Notes: generated by a model not told the origin, from the letters alone. Shown: positions 41,142 to 50,874, counted from the first letter of the stretch. The stretch: DNA of 64,000 bases from Burkholderia metallica (GCF_902832845.1 NZ_CADFDB010000001.1:1426001-1490000); one strand, 5' to 3'. Translations and numbers: made by a program.

Positions 41142-42209
41142 TTACAGCGCCGCGACCACCGCGTCGCCCATTGCCGTCGTACCGACCTGCCGGCAGCCCG
41201 GCGTCGCGATGTCGCCCGTCCGATAGCCCTGTTCGAGCACCGTTTTGACCGCGCGCTCGATGCGATCGGCCTGCTCCGCGCGATTCAGCGAGTAGCGCAG
41301 CATCATCGCGGCCGACAGGATCGTCGCGAGCGGATTCGCGATGCCCTTGCCCGCGATGTCCGGCGCCGAACCGTGCGACGGCTCGTACAGGCCCTTGTTG
41401 TTCTTGTCGAGCGACGCCGACGGCAGCATGCCGATCGAGCCCGTCAGCATCGACGCTTCATCCGACAGGATGTCGCCGAACATGTTGCCGGTGACGATCA
41501 CGTCGAACTGCTTCGGCGCCTTCGCGAGCTGCATCGCCGCGTTGTCGACGTACATGTGCGACAGCTCGACGTCCGCGTATTCCTTCGACACGTCGATCAT
41601 GATGTCGCGCCAGAACTGCGACGTTTCGAGCACGTTCGCCTTGTCGACCGACAGCAGTTTCTTCGCGCGCTTGCGCGCTGCCTGGAACGCGACGTGCGCG
41701 ATGCGGCGCACTTCCGGTTCCGAATAGCGCATCGTGTCGAAGCCTTCGCGTTCGCCCGCGAACAGGCCGTCCGGTGCCGCGCGCACGCCGCGCGGCTGGC
41801 CGAAGTAGATGTCGCCGTTCAGCTCGCGCACGATCAGGATGTCGAGGCCCGCGACCAGCTCGGGCTTCAGCGGCGACGCATCGACGAGTTGCGGATAGCA
41901 GATCGCCGGACGGAAGTTCGCGAACAGCTCCAGATGCTTGCGCAGCCCGAGGATCGCCTGTTCGGGGCGCAGCGCGCGCTCGAGCGAGTCGTACTTCCAG
42001 TCGCCGACCGCGCCGAATAGGATCGCGTCCGCGGCCTTCGCGAGCGCGAGCGTCGCGTCGGGCAGCGGATGGCCGCTCGCCTCGTAGCCCGCGCCGCCGA
42101 CCGGCGCCTGTTCGAGTTCGAACTTCTCGTCGAGTGCGTTCAGCACCTTCACCGCTTCATTGACGATTTCCGGACCGATGCCGTCGCCGGGCAGCACTGC
42201 AATCTTCAT
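41142..42209 (-). CDS. leuB: 3-isopropylmalate dehydrogenase
   Basis: This 355-residue NAD-dependent oxidative decarboxylase of leucine synthesis is complete. [22 protein letters not shown] at the start, [34 protein letters not shown] and [19 protein letters not shown] are the family blocks. It follows leuD by 79 bp and is the last leu gene before the asd leader. Confidence 0.97.
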   Translation of the reverse strand: MKIAVLPGDGIGPEIVNEAVKVLNALDEKFELEQAPVGGAGYEASGHPLPDATLALAKAADAILFGAVGDWKYDSLERALRPEQAILGLRKHLELFANFRPAICYPQLVDASPLKPELVAGLDILIVRELNGDIYFGQPRGVRAAPDGLFAGEREGFDTMRYSEPEVRRIAHVAFQAARKRAKKLLSVDKANVLETSQFWRDIMIDVSKEYADVELSHMYVDNAAMQLAKAPKQFDVIVTGNMFGDILSDEASMLTGSIGMLPSASLDKNNKGLYEPSHGSAPDIAGKGIANPLATILSAAMMLRYSLNRAEQADRIERAVKTVLEQGYRTGDIATPGCRQVGTTAMGDAVVAAL

Positions 42210-42288
42210 GCGAAATTCCTGACTGAGTAGGTTTTTATGGAGGCAGGCCGGCGAACGCGCCGCCGGCGCGCCCGCCCGAAAGGGGACT

Positions 42289-42939
42289 TCAGCCGACCAG
42301 CTTGGTGTTGAGCCACGGCTGCTTCACGAGGCGCTCGGCCTCGAACTGGCGGATCTTGTCCGCGTGGCGCAGCGTGAGGCCGATATCGTCGAAACCGTTC
42401 AGCAGGCAGTACTTGCGGAACGCGGTGATCTCGAACGGATACGTGCGGCCATCGCCCGTGCGCACGACCTGCGCGTCGAGGTCGACCGTCACCTCGAAGC
42501 CGTTGAACGCGACCGTCTCGTTGAACAGGTGATCGACCTGCTGCTCGGTCAGCACGATCGGCAGCAGGCCGTTCTTGAAGCAGTTGTTGAAGAAGATGTC
42601 AGCGAAGCTCGGCGCGATGATCGCGCGAAAGCCGTACTGCTGCAGCGCCCACGGCGCATGCTCGCGCGAGCTGCCGCAGCCGAAGTTCTTGCGCGCGAGC
42701 AGCACCGACGCACCCTGGTAGCGGGGCTGGTTCAGCACGAAGTCCGGATTCAGCGGACGCTTCGAGTTGTCCTGGCCCGGCTCGCCGTGATCGAGGTAGC
42801 GCCATTCGTCGAACGCGTTCGGACCGAAGCCCGTGCGCTTGATCGACTTCAGGAACTGCTTCGGAATGATCGCGTCGGTGTCGACGTTCTCGCGATCGAG
42901 CGGCGCCACGACGCCGGTATGTACAGTGAATTTTTCCAT
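42289..42939 (-). CDS. leuD: 3-isopropylmalate dehydratase small subunit
   Basis: This 216-residue swivel-domain subunit partners LeuC in the isomeroreduction of isopropylmalate. Clear blocks are [42 protein letters not shown] and [20 protein letters not shown]. The start at 42939 begins [10 protein letters not shown]; the upstream frame crosses the entericidin gene and was not used. Confidence 0.96.
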   Translation of the reverse strand: MEKFTVHTGVVAPLDRENVDTDAIIPKQFLKSIKRTGFGPNAFDEWRYLDHGEPGQDNSKRPLNPDFVLNQPRYQGASVLLARKNFGCGSSREHAPWALQQYGFRAIIAPSFADIFFNNCFKNGLLPIVLTEQQVDHLFNETVAFNGFEVTVDLDAQVVRTGDGRTYPFEITAFRKYCLLNGFDDIGLTLRHADKIRQFEAERLVKQPWLNTKLVG

Positions 42940-43006
42940 GATCCGTCTATCCGGTTGAAGGGCCGGCACGCGGCCGGCACACATCGACAAATTCTCGGTG
43001 GCGGTG

Positions 43007-43153
43007 TCAGTCCGCGGCGCGCTTGAGCGCGCTGCCGGCGGCGTTGACGTCCTCGCCGAAGCCGCGGACGGTGTTGCAGCCCGCGAGGCCGAAGCCCAGC
43101 CCCGCCAGCGCCAGCACGGCAACCAGCCGCGCAATGACCTTCGATGCCGTCAC
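43007..43153 (-). CDS. Entericidin-like small lipoprotein
   Basis: This 48-residue ORF with a GTG start at 43153 lies 3 bp after the leuC stop. It begins with a hydrophobic signal ([18 protein letters not shown]), then the lipobox LAGC, then [20 protein letters not shown], which matches the entericidin A/B family (CNTVxGxGxDV). It would be a lipid-anchored peptide of unknown or toxin-antitoxin-like role. It lies within the leuC-leuD operon, an arrangement I believe is common in Burkholderia. Confidence 0.8.
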   Translation of the reverse strand: MTASKVIARLVAVLALAGLGFGLAGCNTVRGFGEDVNAAGSALKRAAD

Positions 43154-43156
43154 GCG

Positions 43157-44566
43157 TTACCCCAGCTGGCGAATGTCGACGAAATGACCTTCGATCGCCG
43201 CGGCCGCCGCCATCGCGGGGCTCACGAGGTGCGTGCGACCGCCCGCGCCCTGACGGCCTTCGAAGTTGCGGTTCGACGTCGACGCGCAGCGCTCGCCCGG
43301 CTCGAGCCGGTCGGCGTTCATCGCGAGGCACATCGAGCAGCCCGGCTCGCGCCATTCGAAGCCGGCGTCCGTGAACACCTTGTCGAGCCCTTCGCGCTCG
43401 GCCTGCGCCTTCACGAGACCCGAGCCCGGCACGACCATCGCGAGCCGCACGTTCGATGCCACGCGGCGGTTCAGCTTCTTCACGACGTACGCAGCCGCGC
43501 GGATGTCTTCGATTCGCGCGTTCGTGCACGAGCCGATGAAGATCTTGTCGACCTTGATCGATTCGATCGGCGTGTTCGGCTCGAGCGCCATGTAGGCCAG
43601 CGCGCGCTCCATCGCGTCGCGCTTGACCGGATCCTTCTCGCGCTCGGGATCGGGCACGCGGCCGTCGATCGACGTGACCATTTCCGGCGACGTGCCCCAC
43701 GTGACCTGCGGGACGATCTCGGCCGCGTTCAGCTCGACCACGCGGTCGAACTGCGCGCCGTCGTCCGACTTGAACTGGCGCCAGTATTCGACGGCCTGAT
43801 CCCATTCCGCGCCGGTCGGCACGAACGGACGGCCCTTCAGGTAATCGATCGTCGTGTCGTCCACCGCGACCATGCCCGCGCGCGCGCCGGCCTCGATCGC
43901 CATGTTGCAGACGGTCATGCGCCCTTCCATCGACAGCGCGCGGATCGTCGAGCCGCCGAATTCGATCGCGTAGCCCGTGCCGCCGGCCGTGCCGATCTTG
44001 CCGATGATCGCGAGCACGATGTCCTTCGCGGTACAGCCGCGCGGCAGTGCGCCGTCGACCTTCACGAGCATGTTCTTGCTCTTCTTCTGCAGCAGGGTTT
44101 GCGTGGCGAGCACGTGCTCGACTTCCGACGTGCCGATGCCGTGCGCGAGCGCGCCGAACGCGCCGTGCGTCGACGTATGCGAATCGCCGCACACGATCGT
44201 CATGCCCGGCAGCGTCGCGCCCTGCTCCGGCCCGATGATGTGGACGATGCCCTGGCGCACGTCGTTCATCTTGAACTGCGTGATGCCGAACGCGTCGCAA
44301 TTTGCGTCGAGCGTGTCGACCTGCAGCTTCGAGACGGGATCGGCAATGCCGTGGCTGCGATCGGTGGTCGGCACGTTGTGGTCCGACACGGCCAGGTTCG
44401 CGCTGATGCGCCATACCGGACGCTGCGCCATCTTCAGCCCTTCGAATGCCTGCGGGCTCGTGACTTCATGCAGCAGCTGACGGTCGATGTAAAGCAGCGT
44501 CGTGCCGTCTTCCTCGGTGTGGACCACGTGGGTGTTCCACAGTTTGTCGTAGAGAGTCTGTGCCAT
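43157..44566 (-). CDS. leuC: 3-isopropylmalate dehydratase large subunit
   Basis: This 469-residue aconitase-family enzyme carries a [4Fe-4S] cluster. Cluster cysteines lie in [17 protein letters not shown] and in [45 protein letters not shown] and [18 protein letters not shown] are also typical. It starts the leuC-entericidin-leuD-leuB series. Upstream, a perfect minus-strand TTGACA (44693-44688) may be the -35 of its promoter, but its -10 is weak. Confidence 0.97.
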   Translation of the reverse strand: MAQTLYDKLWNTHVVHTEEDGTTLLYIDRQLLHEVTSPQAFEGLKMAQRPVWRISANLAVSDHNVPTTDRSHGIADPVSKLQVDTLDANCDAFGITQFKMNDVRQGIVHIIGPEQGATLPGMTIVCGDSHTSTHGAFGALAHGIGTSEVEHVLATQTLLQKKSKNMLVKVDGALPRGCTAKDIVLAIIGKIGTAGGTGYAIEFGGSTIRALSMEGRMTVCNMAIEAGARAGMVAVDDTTIDYLKGRPFVPTGAEWDQAVEYWRQFKSDDGAQFDRVVELNAAEIVPQVTWGTSPEMVTSIDGRVPDPEREKDPVKRDAMERALAYMALEPNTPIESIKVDKIFIGSCTNARIEDIRAAAYVVKKLNRRVASNVRLAMVVPGSGLVKAQAEREGLDKVFTDAGFEWREPGCSMCLAMNADRLEPGERCASTSNRNFEGRQGAGGRTHLVSPAMAAAAAIEGHFVDIRQLG

Positions 44567-44799
44567 GGGTATGCGGGGTCGTTGTGACTACAAGCCTTGC
44601 GGATGCGGTCGATTATGCCACGCAGAACGCGTCGCGGCGCAGGCCGCGCGCGAAAAAACCCATTAAAAACAGTGGTTTGGCTGGTAGTGTCAATACCTGT
44701 ATCGGCATTACCCGGCAAACGGGGCACGCATGATCCGGGCGGCGGCGAGCGCGAAAACGCGCCGCCCGCAGCGCGCTCGCCGCACGCGGACCCGCGGGC

Positions 44800-45555
44800 C
44801 TAGCCGTTCGGATATTCGCGATTGATCAGGTCGAGCCGCAGCATCGCGAGCTGCATGCCGGCATTGCTCATCAGGTAAAGATCGCGCCGCCGCATCGCCG
44901 GCTGCTGCGCCGATGCATCGTATGCGTCCGGCAGCGACAATCCGGCCGGCACCGCCGCCTGCATCCCCGCCGCATTCGACACGCGCACGGCGATCGATGC
45001 CTGGTCCCGATGCGTGACGACGCCGACCTTGCCGAGCGCCGCGGCCGAGCCGGCCTGCCTGACGATCGCGGCGGCCACGCCGTCGGGCGTGGGGATCGGG
45101 CTGCCGGCAACCGGGGCCGGGGTCGCGATCGACGTCACGCCGGCCGTCAGCCCGTACTTCGATGCGAGCGCGCTCGCGACTTCCTGCTGCGCGAAGATCG
45201 GCACCGAAACCTTCTGTCGAAGCTGGAACACGGCGTCGGCGATCGCCTCGTTCACGGGGCCCGGCACCGGCGTGGTGCCGGATGCGGCGCGAGCGCCGAA
45301 GCTGAACGCGACGATCGTGCCGATGCCGGCAGCGTCGACGGCGGACGGCGTCCACGAGAAAAACGTGTCGAGCAGGTAGCCGGTCTCGTCGGCGGCGGCC
45401 GTCCGGTCGTTCAGCTCGTGCGTCAGCTTGCCGAGCATCTGGCGCTGCAGTTCCGCATCGGAGGCGGGGGCGTCGCTCGCGAAAGCGGGCGCAGCGGCGG
45501 CGCACGATGCGGCGAACAATGAAGTGGAGGCCAGGAAATGGCGGCGGTTCGTCAT
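44800..45555 (-). CDS. Tat-exported protein, paralogue of its upstream neighbour
   Basis: This 251-residue protein has a Tat-type signal (TNRRHFLASTSLFAASCAAAAPAFA) and no family I can name with confidence. It shares with the neighbour at 45588-46409 the segments GIGTIVAFSFGARA, PGPVNEAIADAVFQLRQ and VGVVTHRDQASIAVRVSNAAGMQAA. It also shares the end DLYLMSNAGMQLAMLRLDLI. The layout (an AIV core, a GPVNEAxADAV helix, a VGHRDxA motif) slightly resembles DUF218/YdcF proteins, a weak guess. The pair forms an operon with a 32-bp gap. Confidence 0.75.
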   Translation of the reverse strand: MTNRRHFLASTSLFAASCAAAAPAFASDAPASDAELQRQMLGKLTHELNDRTAAADETGYLLDTFFSWTPSAVDAAGIGTIVAFSFGARAASGTTPVPGPVNEAIADAVFQLRQKVSVPIFAQQEVASALASKYGLTAGVTSIATPAPVAGSPIPTPDGVAAAIVRQAGSAAALGKVGVVTHRDQASIAVRVSNAAGMQAAVPAGLSLPDAYDASAQQPAMRRRDLYLMSNAGMQLAMLRLDLINREYPNG

Positions 45556-45587
45556 GGTCACGGGATTCGAATGAGAAACGGAAGGCA

Positions 45588-46409
45588 TCAGCCCTTCGGG
45601 AACGCCTGCATCGTCGCGGTCATCGCGCGCGTCAGCATCTGCGCGTACATGTCGTGCACGAGATAGAGGCTGCGGTTGCGCGTCCACGGCTGGCCCGATT
45701 GCGGGTCGTACGTCGTCGGCAGGGGCACCTCGGCCACCGCCGCCGCCTGCATGCCCGCCTGCTGCGAGGTCTGGATGCAGCGCTTCGCATGATCGCGATG
45801 GCCGACCACCGCGACGGTGCCCATCGCCGTCGCGCCGCCCGCGCGGGACACGGCCACGGCCGCGACGCCCGCGGTGCTCAGGTACACGATCGAGCCATCG
45901 TTCGCGACCACCGGCTCGATCGACGACAGCACGTCGGTGCCCATCCCGTATTTCGACACGAGAAAGCGCGCGATCTCCCACTGCGCGTAGACCTTGACGG
46001 GCTTCAACTGGCGGATGCGGTACACGGCGTCCGCGAGCGCCTCGTTGACGGGTCCGGGATCGGGCAGCGCGGACTGGTTGCCGCCGGTGCTCGACGTATT
46101 GCCGCTCGCCGCATTCGGGCGATTGCCGAAGCTGTACGCGACGATTGCGCCGATCTGCGCGGCCGGCACCGTCGGGAGAGACCATGCGAAGCCGACATCG
46201 GTCAGCGCGGGCATGATCGCGCTGACCGTCGCCGCATCGCCGAGCTGGGCGTTCAGCTTCGCGGACATCTGTGCGGCCAGCGTCGCATCGGTGACGGGGG
46301 CCGACGCGACGTCGTCGCCACCGCATGCGCTCAGCAGCGGTGCCGCGGCCATCGCGGGCGCGGCAGCAAGGAATTTTCTACGCAAGGAAGCCGACGGGTT
46401 CAGATTCAT
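45588..46409 (-). CDS. Exported lipoprotein of unknown function, paralogue of its downstream neighbour
   Basis: This 273-residue protein begins MNLNPSASLRRKFLAAAPAM and then APLLSACGGDD, a twin-arginine plus lipobox signal, so it is probably exported folded and lipid-anchored at Cys34. The body contains QIGAIVAYSFGNRPN, PDPGPVNEALADAVYRIRQL, VAVVGHRDHAKRCIQTSQQA and YLVHDMYAQMLTRAM. The paralogue next door lacks the lipobox cysteine, so the two differ in location. The start at 46409 was chosen for the signal; the frame opens at 46451. Confidence 0.75.
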   Translation of the reverse strand: MNLNPSASLRRKFLAAAPAMAAAPLLSACGGDDVASAPVTDATLAAQMSAKLNAQLGDAATVSAIMPALTDVGFAWSLPTVPAAQIGAIVAYSFGNRPNAASGNTSSTGGNQSALPDPGPVNEALADAVYRIRQLKPVKVYAQWEIARFLVSKYGMGTDVLSSIEPVVANDGSIVYLSTAGVAAVAVSRAGGATAMGTVAVVGHRDHAKRCIQTSQQAGMQAAAVAEVPLPTTYDPQSGQPWTRNRSLYLVHDMYAQMLTRAMTATMQAFPKG

Positions 46410-46634
46410 GAGAAATACGAAACGATGCGAGCGACGCCGGCAGCCGGCCACGGCGTTGCAAATCGCGGGTTCACGGGAAATGACGACCGGGCGCGTCGAG
46501 CGGTCGGGCGAGGAGTCGCAGCGTCGACGCTCGAATCGAATCGCTGCGCATCGGTCGATTGACGCAGCGGGATAGTAGTGGGCGTTTATTAAATCGCGGT
46601 GAACCCGTCGATCGAAATCCGACGACCGTCACGC

Positions 46635-46695
46635 CGTTTCATCGATGGACGAATGCGTTTCATCCATGGCGAGCGTGTGCCGTCGTCGTTTCATC
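46635..46695. repeat. Three direct repeats CGTTTCATC spaced 21 and 31 bp
   Basis: Copies are at 46635-46643, 46656-46664 and 46687-46695. The first two extend to CGTTTCATCGATGG and CGTTTCATCCATGG. Starts are 21 and 31 bp apart, close to two and three helical turns, so all lie on one face of the DNA. They could be an operator array for the GST gene or the exported-protein operon. Confidence 0.6.
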
Positions 46696-46764
46696 GGCTT
46701 CTCCGACGACTTCTCGACCTGGGTGTTCTTCTACGGCCCCGAAGGCGGCGAGCGCAACGCATAG
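46645..46764 (+). CDS. Possible 39-residue small protein or gene remnant
   Basis: The frame starts at ATG 46645 (second ATG at 46666) and ends at TAG 46764. Its second half reads RRFIGFSDDFSTWVFFYGPE then GGERNA, which looks protein-like and has GC-rich third positions. The first half overlaps the repeats. It may be a real small protein, or the tail of a lost gene. No SD was found. Confidence 0.3.
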   Translation: MDECVSSMASVCRRRFIGFSDDFSTWVFFYGPEGGERNA

Positions 46765-46883
46765 CGCGCGGCACTTTTCCTGCCATCGCCTAGACTGTTT
46801 AATCGCAGCGGGCGGCGCGCGACGCGCGGCCGCCCGGTCGTCACGATGCCGGCGCAAGCCGGTTCAACGAACGGGAACACGGC

Positions 46884-47609
46884 ATGCGATACGAACTGTA
46901 TTACTGGCCCGAGATCCAGGGCCGTGGCGAGTACGTGCGGCTAGCGCTCGAAGCGGCCGAAGCCGACTATGTCGACGTCGCGCGTGAATCGGGGCGCGGG
47001 ATGGGTGTGCCGGCCATGATGCGGATGATGGACGGCACGAAGGCGGAATGCGTACCGTTCGCGCCGCCGTTCCTGAAGGCCGGCGATCTGGTCGTCGGGC
47101 AGACCGCGAACATCCTGCTGTTTCTCGGCGCGCGGCTCGGGCTCGCGCCTGACGACGAAGCCGGCCGGCTGTGGGTGCACCAGCTTCAGCTGACCATCGC
47201 CGATTTCGTCACCGAGATCCACGACACGCACCATCCGATCGCAAGCTGCCTCTACTACGAAGACCAGAAAGCGGAAGCCGCCGAGCGCGCCGCCGATTTT
47301 CTCGAAAACCGGCTGCCGAAATTCCTCGGCTATTTCGAACGTGTACTCGACCAGAATCCGCACAAGAGCGGCTACCTCGCCGGCAATGCCCTCAGCTACG
47401 CGGACCTGTCGACGTTCCAGCTGATCGAGGGCCTGCGCTACGCGTTTCCGAAAGCGATGAAGCGCGCGGAGCGGAAGATCGCGGGGCTCGTCGCGCTGCA
47501 CGACCGCGTCGCACTGCATCCGCCGGTCGCGCACTATCTCGAGTCGGAACGCCGCATCCCGTTCAACGACATGGGCATTTTCCGGCACTATCCGGAGCTG
47601 GACAAATAA
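46884..47609 (+). CDS. Glutathione S-transferase family protein
   Basis: This 241-residue cytosolic GST-fold protein has a thioredoxin-like N-terminal domain, MRYELYYWPEIQGRGEYVRLAL (Tyr7 likely activates glutathione). The GQTANILLFLGARLGL segment is the usual SNAIxxYL position with a changed motif. The helical C-terminal domain includes YLAGNALSYADLSTFQLIEG. The ending HYLESERRIPFNDMGIFRHY resembles fungal-type or sigma-like GSTs. It is monocistronic, and the substrate is unknown. Confidence 0.9.
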   Translation: MRYELYYWPEIQGRGEYVRLALEAAEADYVDVARESGRGMGVPAMMRMMDGTKAECVPFAPPFLKAGDLVVGQTANILLFLGARLGLAPDDEAGRLWVHQLQLTIADFVTEIHDTHHPIASCLYYEDQKAEAAERAADFLENRLPKFLGYFERVLDQNPHKSGYLAGNALSYADLSTFQLIEGLRYAFPKAMKRAERKIAGLVALHDRVALHPPVAHYLESERRIPFNDMGIFRHYPELDK

Positions 47610-47709
47610 CGCCGGTACGGCCGCCGCATCGCTTCATGCGCGGCGGCCGCATCGGCACCGGCCGCTCGATACGCGCCGGCGCCCGTTCCGCGCGCTCGGT
47701 GCCGGGCCG

Positions 47710-49242
47710 TCAGCGCGGCTGCCCGTGCTGCGTGGCCGCTGCATCGACGGCTTCGACGGAACGCGTCAGCCACGGCCCGATGTCCATCTCGTCGTAGCGC
47801 ACGAGCCGGCTCTTGTGCGCCCGGCGATACGCCCACCAGATCGCGACGAACAGCGGAATCCACACGTAGATCGACAGCACTTCCATCCAGTCGATGCGGG
47901 CCGCGAAGAACGCCTGGTAATCCTGTCCGAGCGAGATCACGACGCAGATCGCGATCGCGAACAGCGGCCCGAACGGGAACCATTTCGCGCGGTACGGCAG
48001 TTGCTCGAGCCGGTAGCCCTGCTTCAGAAATCCCTTGCGGAACCGGTAATGGCAAACCGCGATGCCGAGCCACGCGATGAAGCCCGTGATGCCGACCGTA
48101 TTCAGCAGCCACAGATAGATGCTCTGGTTGTTGGTCAGCGACGTGAGGAAGCACAGCCCGCCGACGGCCATCGTCGCATACAGCGCATTGCGCGGCACGC
48201 CGCCCGGCGACAGCGTCGCGAACATCGCCGGCGCGCGCCCTTCCGCCGCGAGGTTGTACAGCATTCGCGTGGCCGCGTAGGTGCCGGAATTGCCGGCCGA
48301 CAACACAGCCGTCAGGATCACGAGATTCATTGCGCCGGCCGCAAGCCGGAAACCCGCGTGGCTGAACACCAGCGTGAACGGACTCACGCCGATGTCGGTC
48401 ACGTCGCTCTTCAGCAGGTTCGGGTCCGTGTACGGCACCAGCAGGCCGATCACGAAGATCGCGAACACGTAGAACAGCATGATCCGCCAGAAGATCTGCT
48501 TCACCGCGCGCGGGATCGTCTTGCGCGGGTTTTCGGATTCGCCGGCCGTGATCCCGACCAGCTCGGTGCCGAGAAACGAGAAGCCCGCGATCAGCGCGAC
48601 GCTCATCATCGCGTGCACGCCGCCGACGAACGGCGCGTCGCCCGTCGTGAAGTTGCGCAAACCGACCGGATGCCCGTTGCCGATCAGGCCGGCCGCGATC
48701 AGCAGCCCGGCCGCGATGAACGCGACGACGGTGACGACCTTGATCAGCGAGAACCAGTATTCCGACTCGCCGAAGCCGCGCACCGACAGCGTATTCAGCA
48801 GGAAGATCAGCACGAGGAAACCGGCGCCCCACCAGATGCCGGGCACGGCCGGAAACCAGTAGCGCATCACTATCTGCGCGGCGACCAGCTCGATCGCGAT
48901 CGTCACGGCCCAGCTGTACCAGTAGGTCCAGCCGAGCGCGACGCCGAAGCCCTCGTCGACGTATTTCTCGCCGTAGATCGCGAACGAGCCCGACACCGGC
49001 ATCAGCGCGGCCATTTCACCGAGGCCCGTGACGACGAAATAGACCATCAGCCCGATCGCGATATACGCGGCGATCGCCCCGCCCGGCCCCGCCTGCGCGA
49101 CCGACGCGCCCGACGCGACGAACAGCCCCGTGCCGATCGAGCCGCCGATCGCGATCATCGCGATGTGACGCCCCTGCAGGCGGCGCTTCAGCGTCGTTCC
49201 GGACGGTGCGGCCGTCTCCGCTGCAGCTTGCAAAGCATCCAT
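47710..49242 (-). CDS. Amino-acid permease of the APC superfamily (AAT family, LysP-like)
   Basis: This 510-residue, 12-helix cytoplasmic-membrane transporter begins its core with LKRRLQGRHIAMIAIGGSIGTGLFVASG, the AAT signature. Further marks are GEMAALMPVSGSFAIYGEKYVD and GWTYWYSWAVTIAIELVAA. The middle holds FLGTELVGITAGESENPRKTIP. It probably imports a basic or other amino acid with protons. ATG 49242 has AGGGTG upstream; a GTG three codons earlier is less likely. It is followed upstream by an Lrp-family regulator on the same strand. Confidence 0.9.
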   Translation of the reverse strand: MDALQAAAETAAPSGTTLKRRLQGRHIAMIAIGGSIGTGLFVASGASVAQAGPGGAIAAYIAIGLMVYFVVTGLGEMAALMPVSGSFAIYGEKYVDEGFGVALGWTYWYSWAVTIAIELVAAQIVMRYWFPAVPGIWWGAGFLVLIFLLNTLSVRGFGESEYWFSLIKVVTVVAFIAAGLLIAAGLIGNGHPVGLRNFTTGDAPFVGGVHAMMSVALIAGFSFLGTELVGITAGESENPRKTIPRAVKQIFWRIMLFYVFAIFVIGLLVPYTDPNLLKSDVTDIGVSPFTLVFSHAGFRLAAGAMNLVILTAVLSAGNSGTYAATRMLYNLAAEGRAPAMFATLSPGGVPRNALYATMAVGGLCFLTSLTNNQSIYLWLLNTVGITGFIAWLGIAVCHYRFRKGFLKQGYRLEQLPYRAKWFPFGPLFAIAICVVISLGQDYQAFFAARIDWMEVLSIYVWIPLFVAIWWAYRRAHKSRLVRYDEMDIGPWLTRSVEAVDAAATQHGQPR

Positions 49243-49344
49243 AGTGTTCACCCTGATTGGATTCGAGCCCGGCGATTTGATTCGGAATGCAAATCGTCTA
49301 GCCCGGTCATTCGCGTTGATACCGGCCCTTCCCGGCCGGCCGCG

Positions 49345-49809
49345 TCACACGACGCTGCGCTTGATCGCCTGCAGTTCGGCCGTCGTCACGATCCTCTCGA
49401 TCCGGAACCGCGGGCTTTCCAGCCACACGTTCGCGATCCGCCGGTACTCGTCGAGATCCTCGCATGCGAGCCGCACGAGAAAATCGAACGTGCCGCTGAC
49501 GAGCCAGCAATCGAGCACGGCCGGATTCGCCCGCATTTCGTCCTCGAACGGCGCCTGCGAACGCCCGTGGTCGGCCAGCGTGATCTGCGCGATCACGACG
49601 ATCGGCTTGGTCGCGCGCGGCGCGTTGATCACCGCGCGGTAGCCTTCGATCACGCCGAGCGCCTCGAGCCGCTCCACGCGCGCCTGGCACGGCCGCGGCG
49701 TGAGGTTCACGAGTTCCGACAGCTTCCGGTACGAAATCCGCCCGTCGGTGCGCAGGATGTCGAGGATCCGGATATCGATCTTGTCGAGCTGCATCTTCTT
49801 GTCGGTCAT
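49345..49809 (-). CDS. Lrp/AsnC family transcriptional regulator
   Basis: This 154-residue feast/famine regulator has an N-terminal helix-turn-helix, LDKIDIRILDILRTDGRISYR then KLSELVNLTPRPCQARVERLE, and a C-terminal RAM ligand-binding domain (IVVIAQITLADHGRSQ, FDFLVRLACEDLDEYRRI). It lies 102 bp upstream of the permease and 98 bp after the dimethylargininase gene. It probably senses an amino acid and controls these neighbours. Confidence 0.93.
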   Translation of the reverse strand: MTDKKMQLDKIDIRILDILRTDGRISYRKLSELVNLTPRPCQARVERLEALGVIEGYRAVINAPRATKPIVVIAQITLADHGRSQAPFEDEMRANPAVLDCWLVSGTFDFLVRLACEDLDEYRRIANVWLESPRFRIERIVTTAELQAIKRSVV

Positions 49810-49907
49810 CCGCGTTCGCTCCGGTCGGGTCGTGGCTGGTGCGCGGAACGCCTGCCGTTCCGCGCGGGGGCCACATTATCCGGCCGAAGCGCCCGCGCGC
49901 CAATCGG

Positions 49908-50666
49908 CTAGAACCGCAGCGACAGGCAGGTCAGGCCGCCGTCCATCTTGCGGAACTCGCTCGTGTCGATCACGTGCAGCGGCATGCCGAGCGACGCGAT
50001 CGCGTCGTGCACGCGCGGATAACCGGCCGGCGTGATCAGCGTGCCGTTCACGCGCAGCGTGTTGCCCGCGTATTCGTCGGCGGCCGAAATCGCGATCCGG
50101 TGGTAGTCTGCGAACGCCGGATGCGCGGCGAGCGCTTCGGTCACGAGCAGCGTGTCGTCGCCGAGCGCGTTGACGACCGACTTGAGATGCAGGCCGGCGC
50201 CCACCGGCACCGCGACGACCGAATAGCCGTAGCGCGACACCAGCGATTCGAACGCGGCGATGCCTTCGGCGTCGGTACGGCCCGTCAGGCCGATGTAGAA
50301 GCGCTTGCCGACCTGCATCACGTCGCCGCCGTCGAGACGGCCGCCCTGCATCGGCAGCAGGTCGCGATGCGCGGCGAGCGCCGCCTCGATGTGCGCCGTC
50401 TCGCCACGCCGCGCGGGCGCGCCGGGCCGCGTGATCACCGCGAATTCCGGCGTCACGACCGCGGTGTCCTCGACGAAGTGCGAATCCGGAAACGCGTCCA
50501 GCGGCGGCAGTTCGGTCAGCTCGACGCCGAGCGTGCGCAGCGCTTCGCAGTATGCGTGGAACTGGGTGAGCGTCTTGTCGTAATCGGGCGCGCCGAGGTC
50601 GGCGGTGGTCAGGCCCGCGCCACAGGACGGCGCGGGTCGGCGAACGATCGCTTGCGTGAATTGCAT
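49908..50666 (-). CDS. Dimethylargininase (DDAH) / arginine deiminase-family hydrolase
   Basis: This 252-residue protein closely matches bacterial DDAH in length (Pseudomonas enzyme 254) and layout. Seen are MQFTQAIVRRPAPSCGAGLT, FPDSHFVEDTAVVTPEFAVI, GRLDGGDVMQVGKRFYIGLT, GLHLKSVVNALGDDTLLVT and the C-terminal nucleophile in KMDGGLTCLSLRF. It hydrolyses methylated arginines to citrulline and methylamine. A strong SD (GGAGGAG) fixes the start at 50666. The nearby permease and Lrp regulator suggest uptake and use of arginine derivatives. Confidence 0.9.
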   Translation of the reverse strand: MQFTQAIVRRPAPSCGAGLTTADLGAPDYDKTLTQFHAYCEALRTLGVELTELPPLDAFPDSHFVEDTAVVTPEFAVITRPGAPARRGETAHIEAALAAHRDLLPMQGGRLDGGDVMQVGKRFYIGLTGRTDAEGIAAFESLVSRYGYSVVAVPVGAGLHLKSVVNALGDDTLLVTEALAAHPAFADYHRIAISAADEYAGNTLRVNGTLITPAGYPRVHDAIASLGMPLHVIDTSEFRKMDGGLTCLSLRF

Positions 50667-50874
50667 CGACTCCTCCATGGTCAGCGCCACATCCGTGCGT
50701 CACACGGGCGGCTGCGTTGTGTCCGGACCATTATCGGAAGCCAATTTCCGCAATTCGCGTCGATTTCCGCTGCGCCCGCAGCCGATTGCGTCGAATTGCG
50801 CATGGCGCGCAGCGGATTCGGCACACGGCCGTTCGTCGCAGGGCGAACGGCCGTGCGCGCCTGCGGGATGCCGG

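Larger units (their letters stand above)
46410..46883. other. Divergent intergenic region before the GST gene
   Basis: This 474-bp region has three CGTTTCATC repeats with helical spacing (46635-46695) and a 39-codon ORF of uncertain status (46645-46764). The rest shows nothing I can name. Confidence 0.5.

Noticed and set aside
46635-46695. CRISPR array
   Set aside because: Only three 9-bp repeats, spacers too short and unequal, and no cas genes in the window.
49249-49251. GTG start for the amino-acid permease
   Set aside because: The ATG at 49242 is spaced correctly behind AGGGTG. The GTG overlaps that SD.
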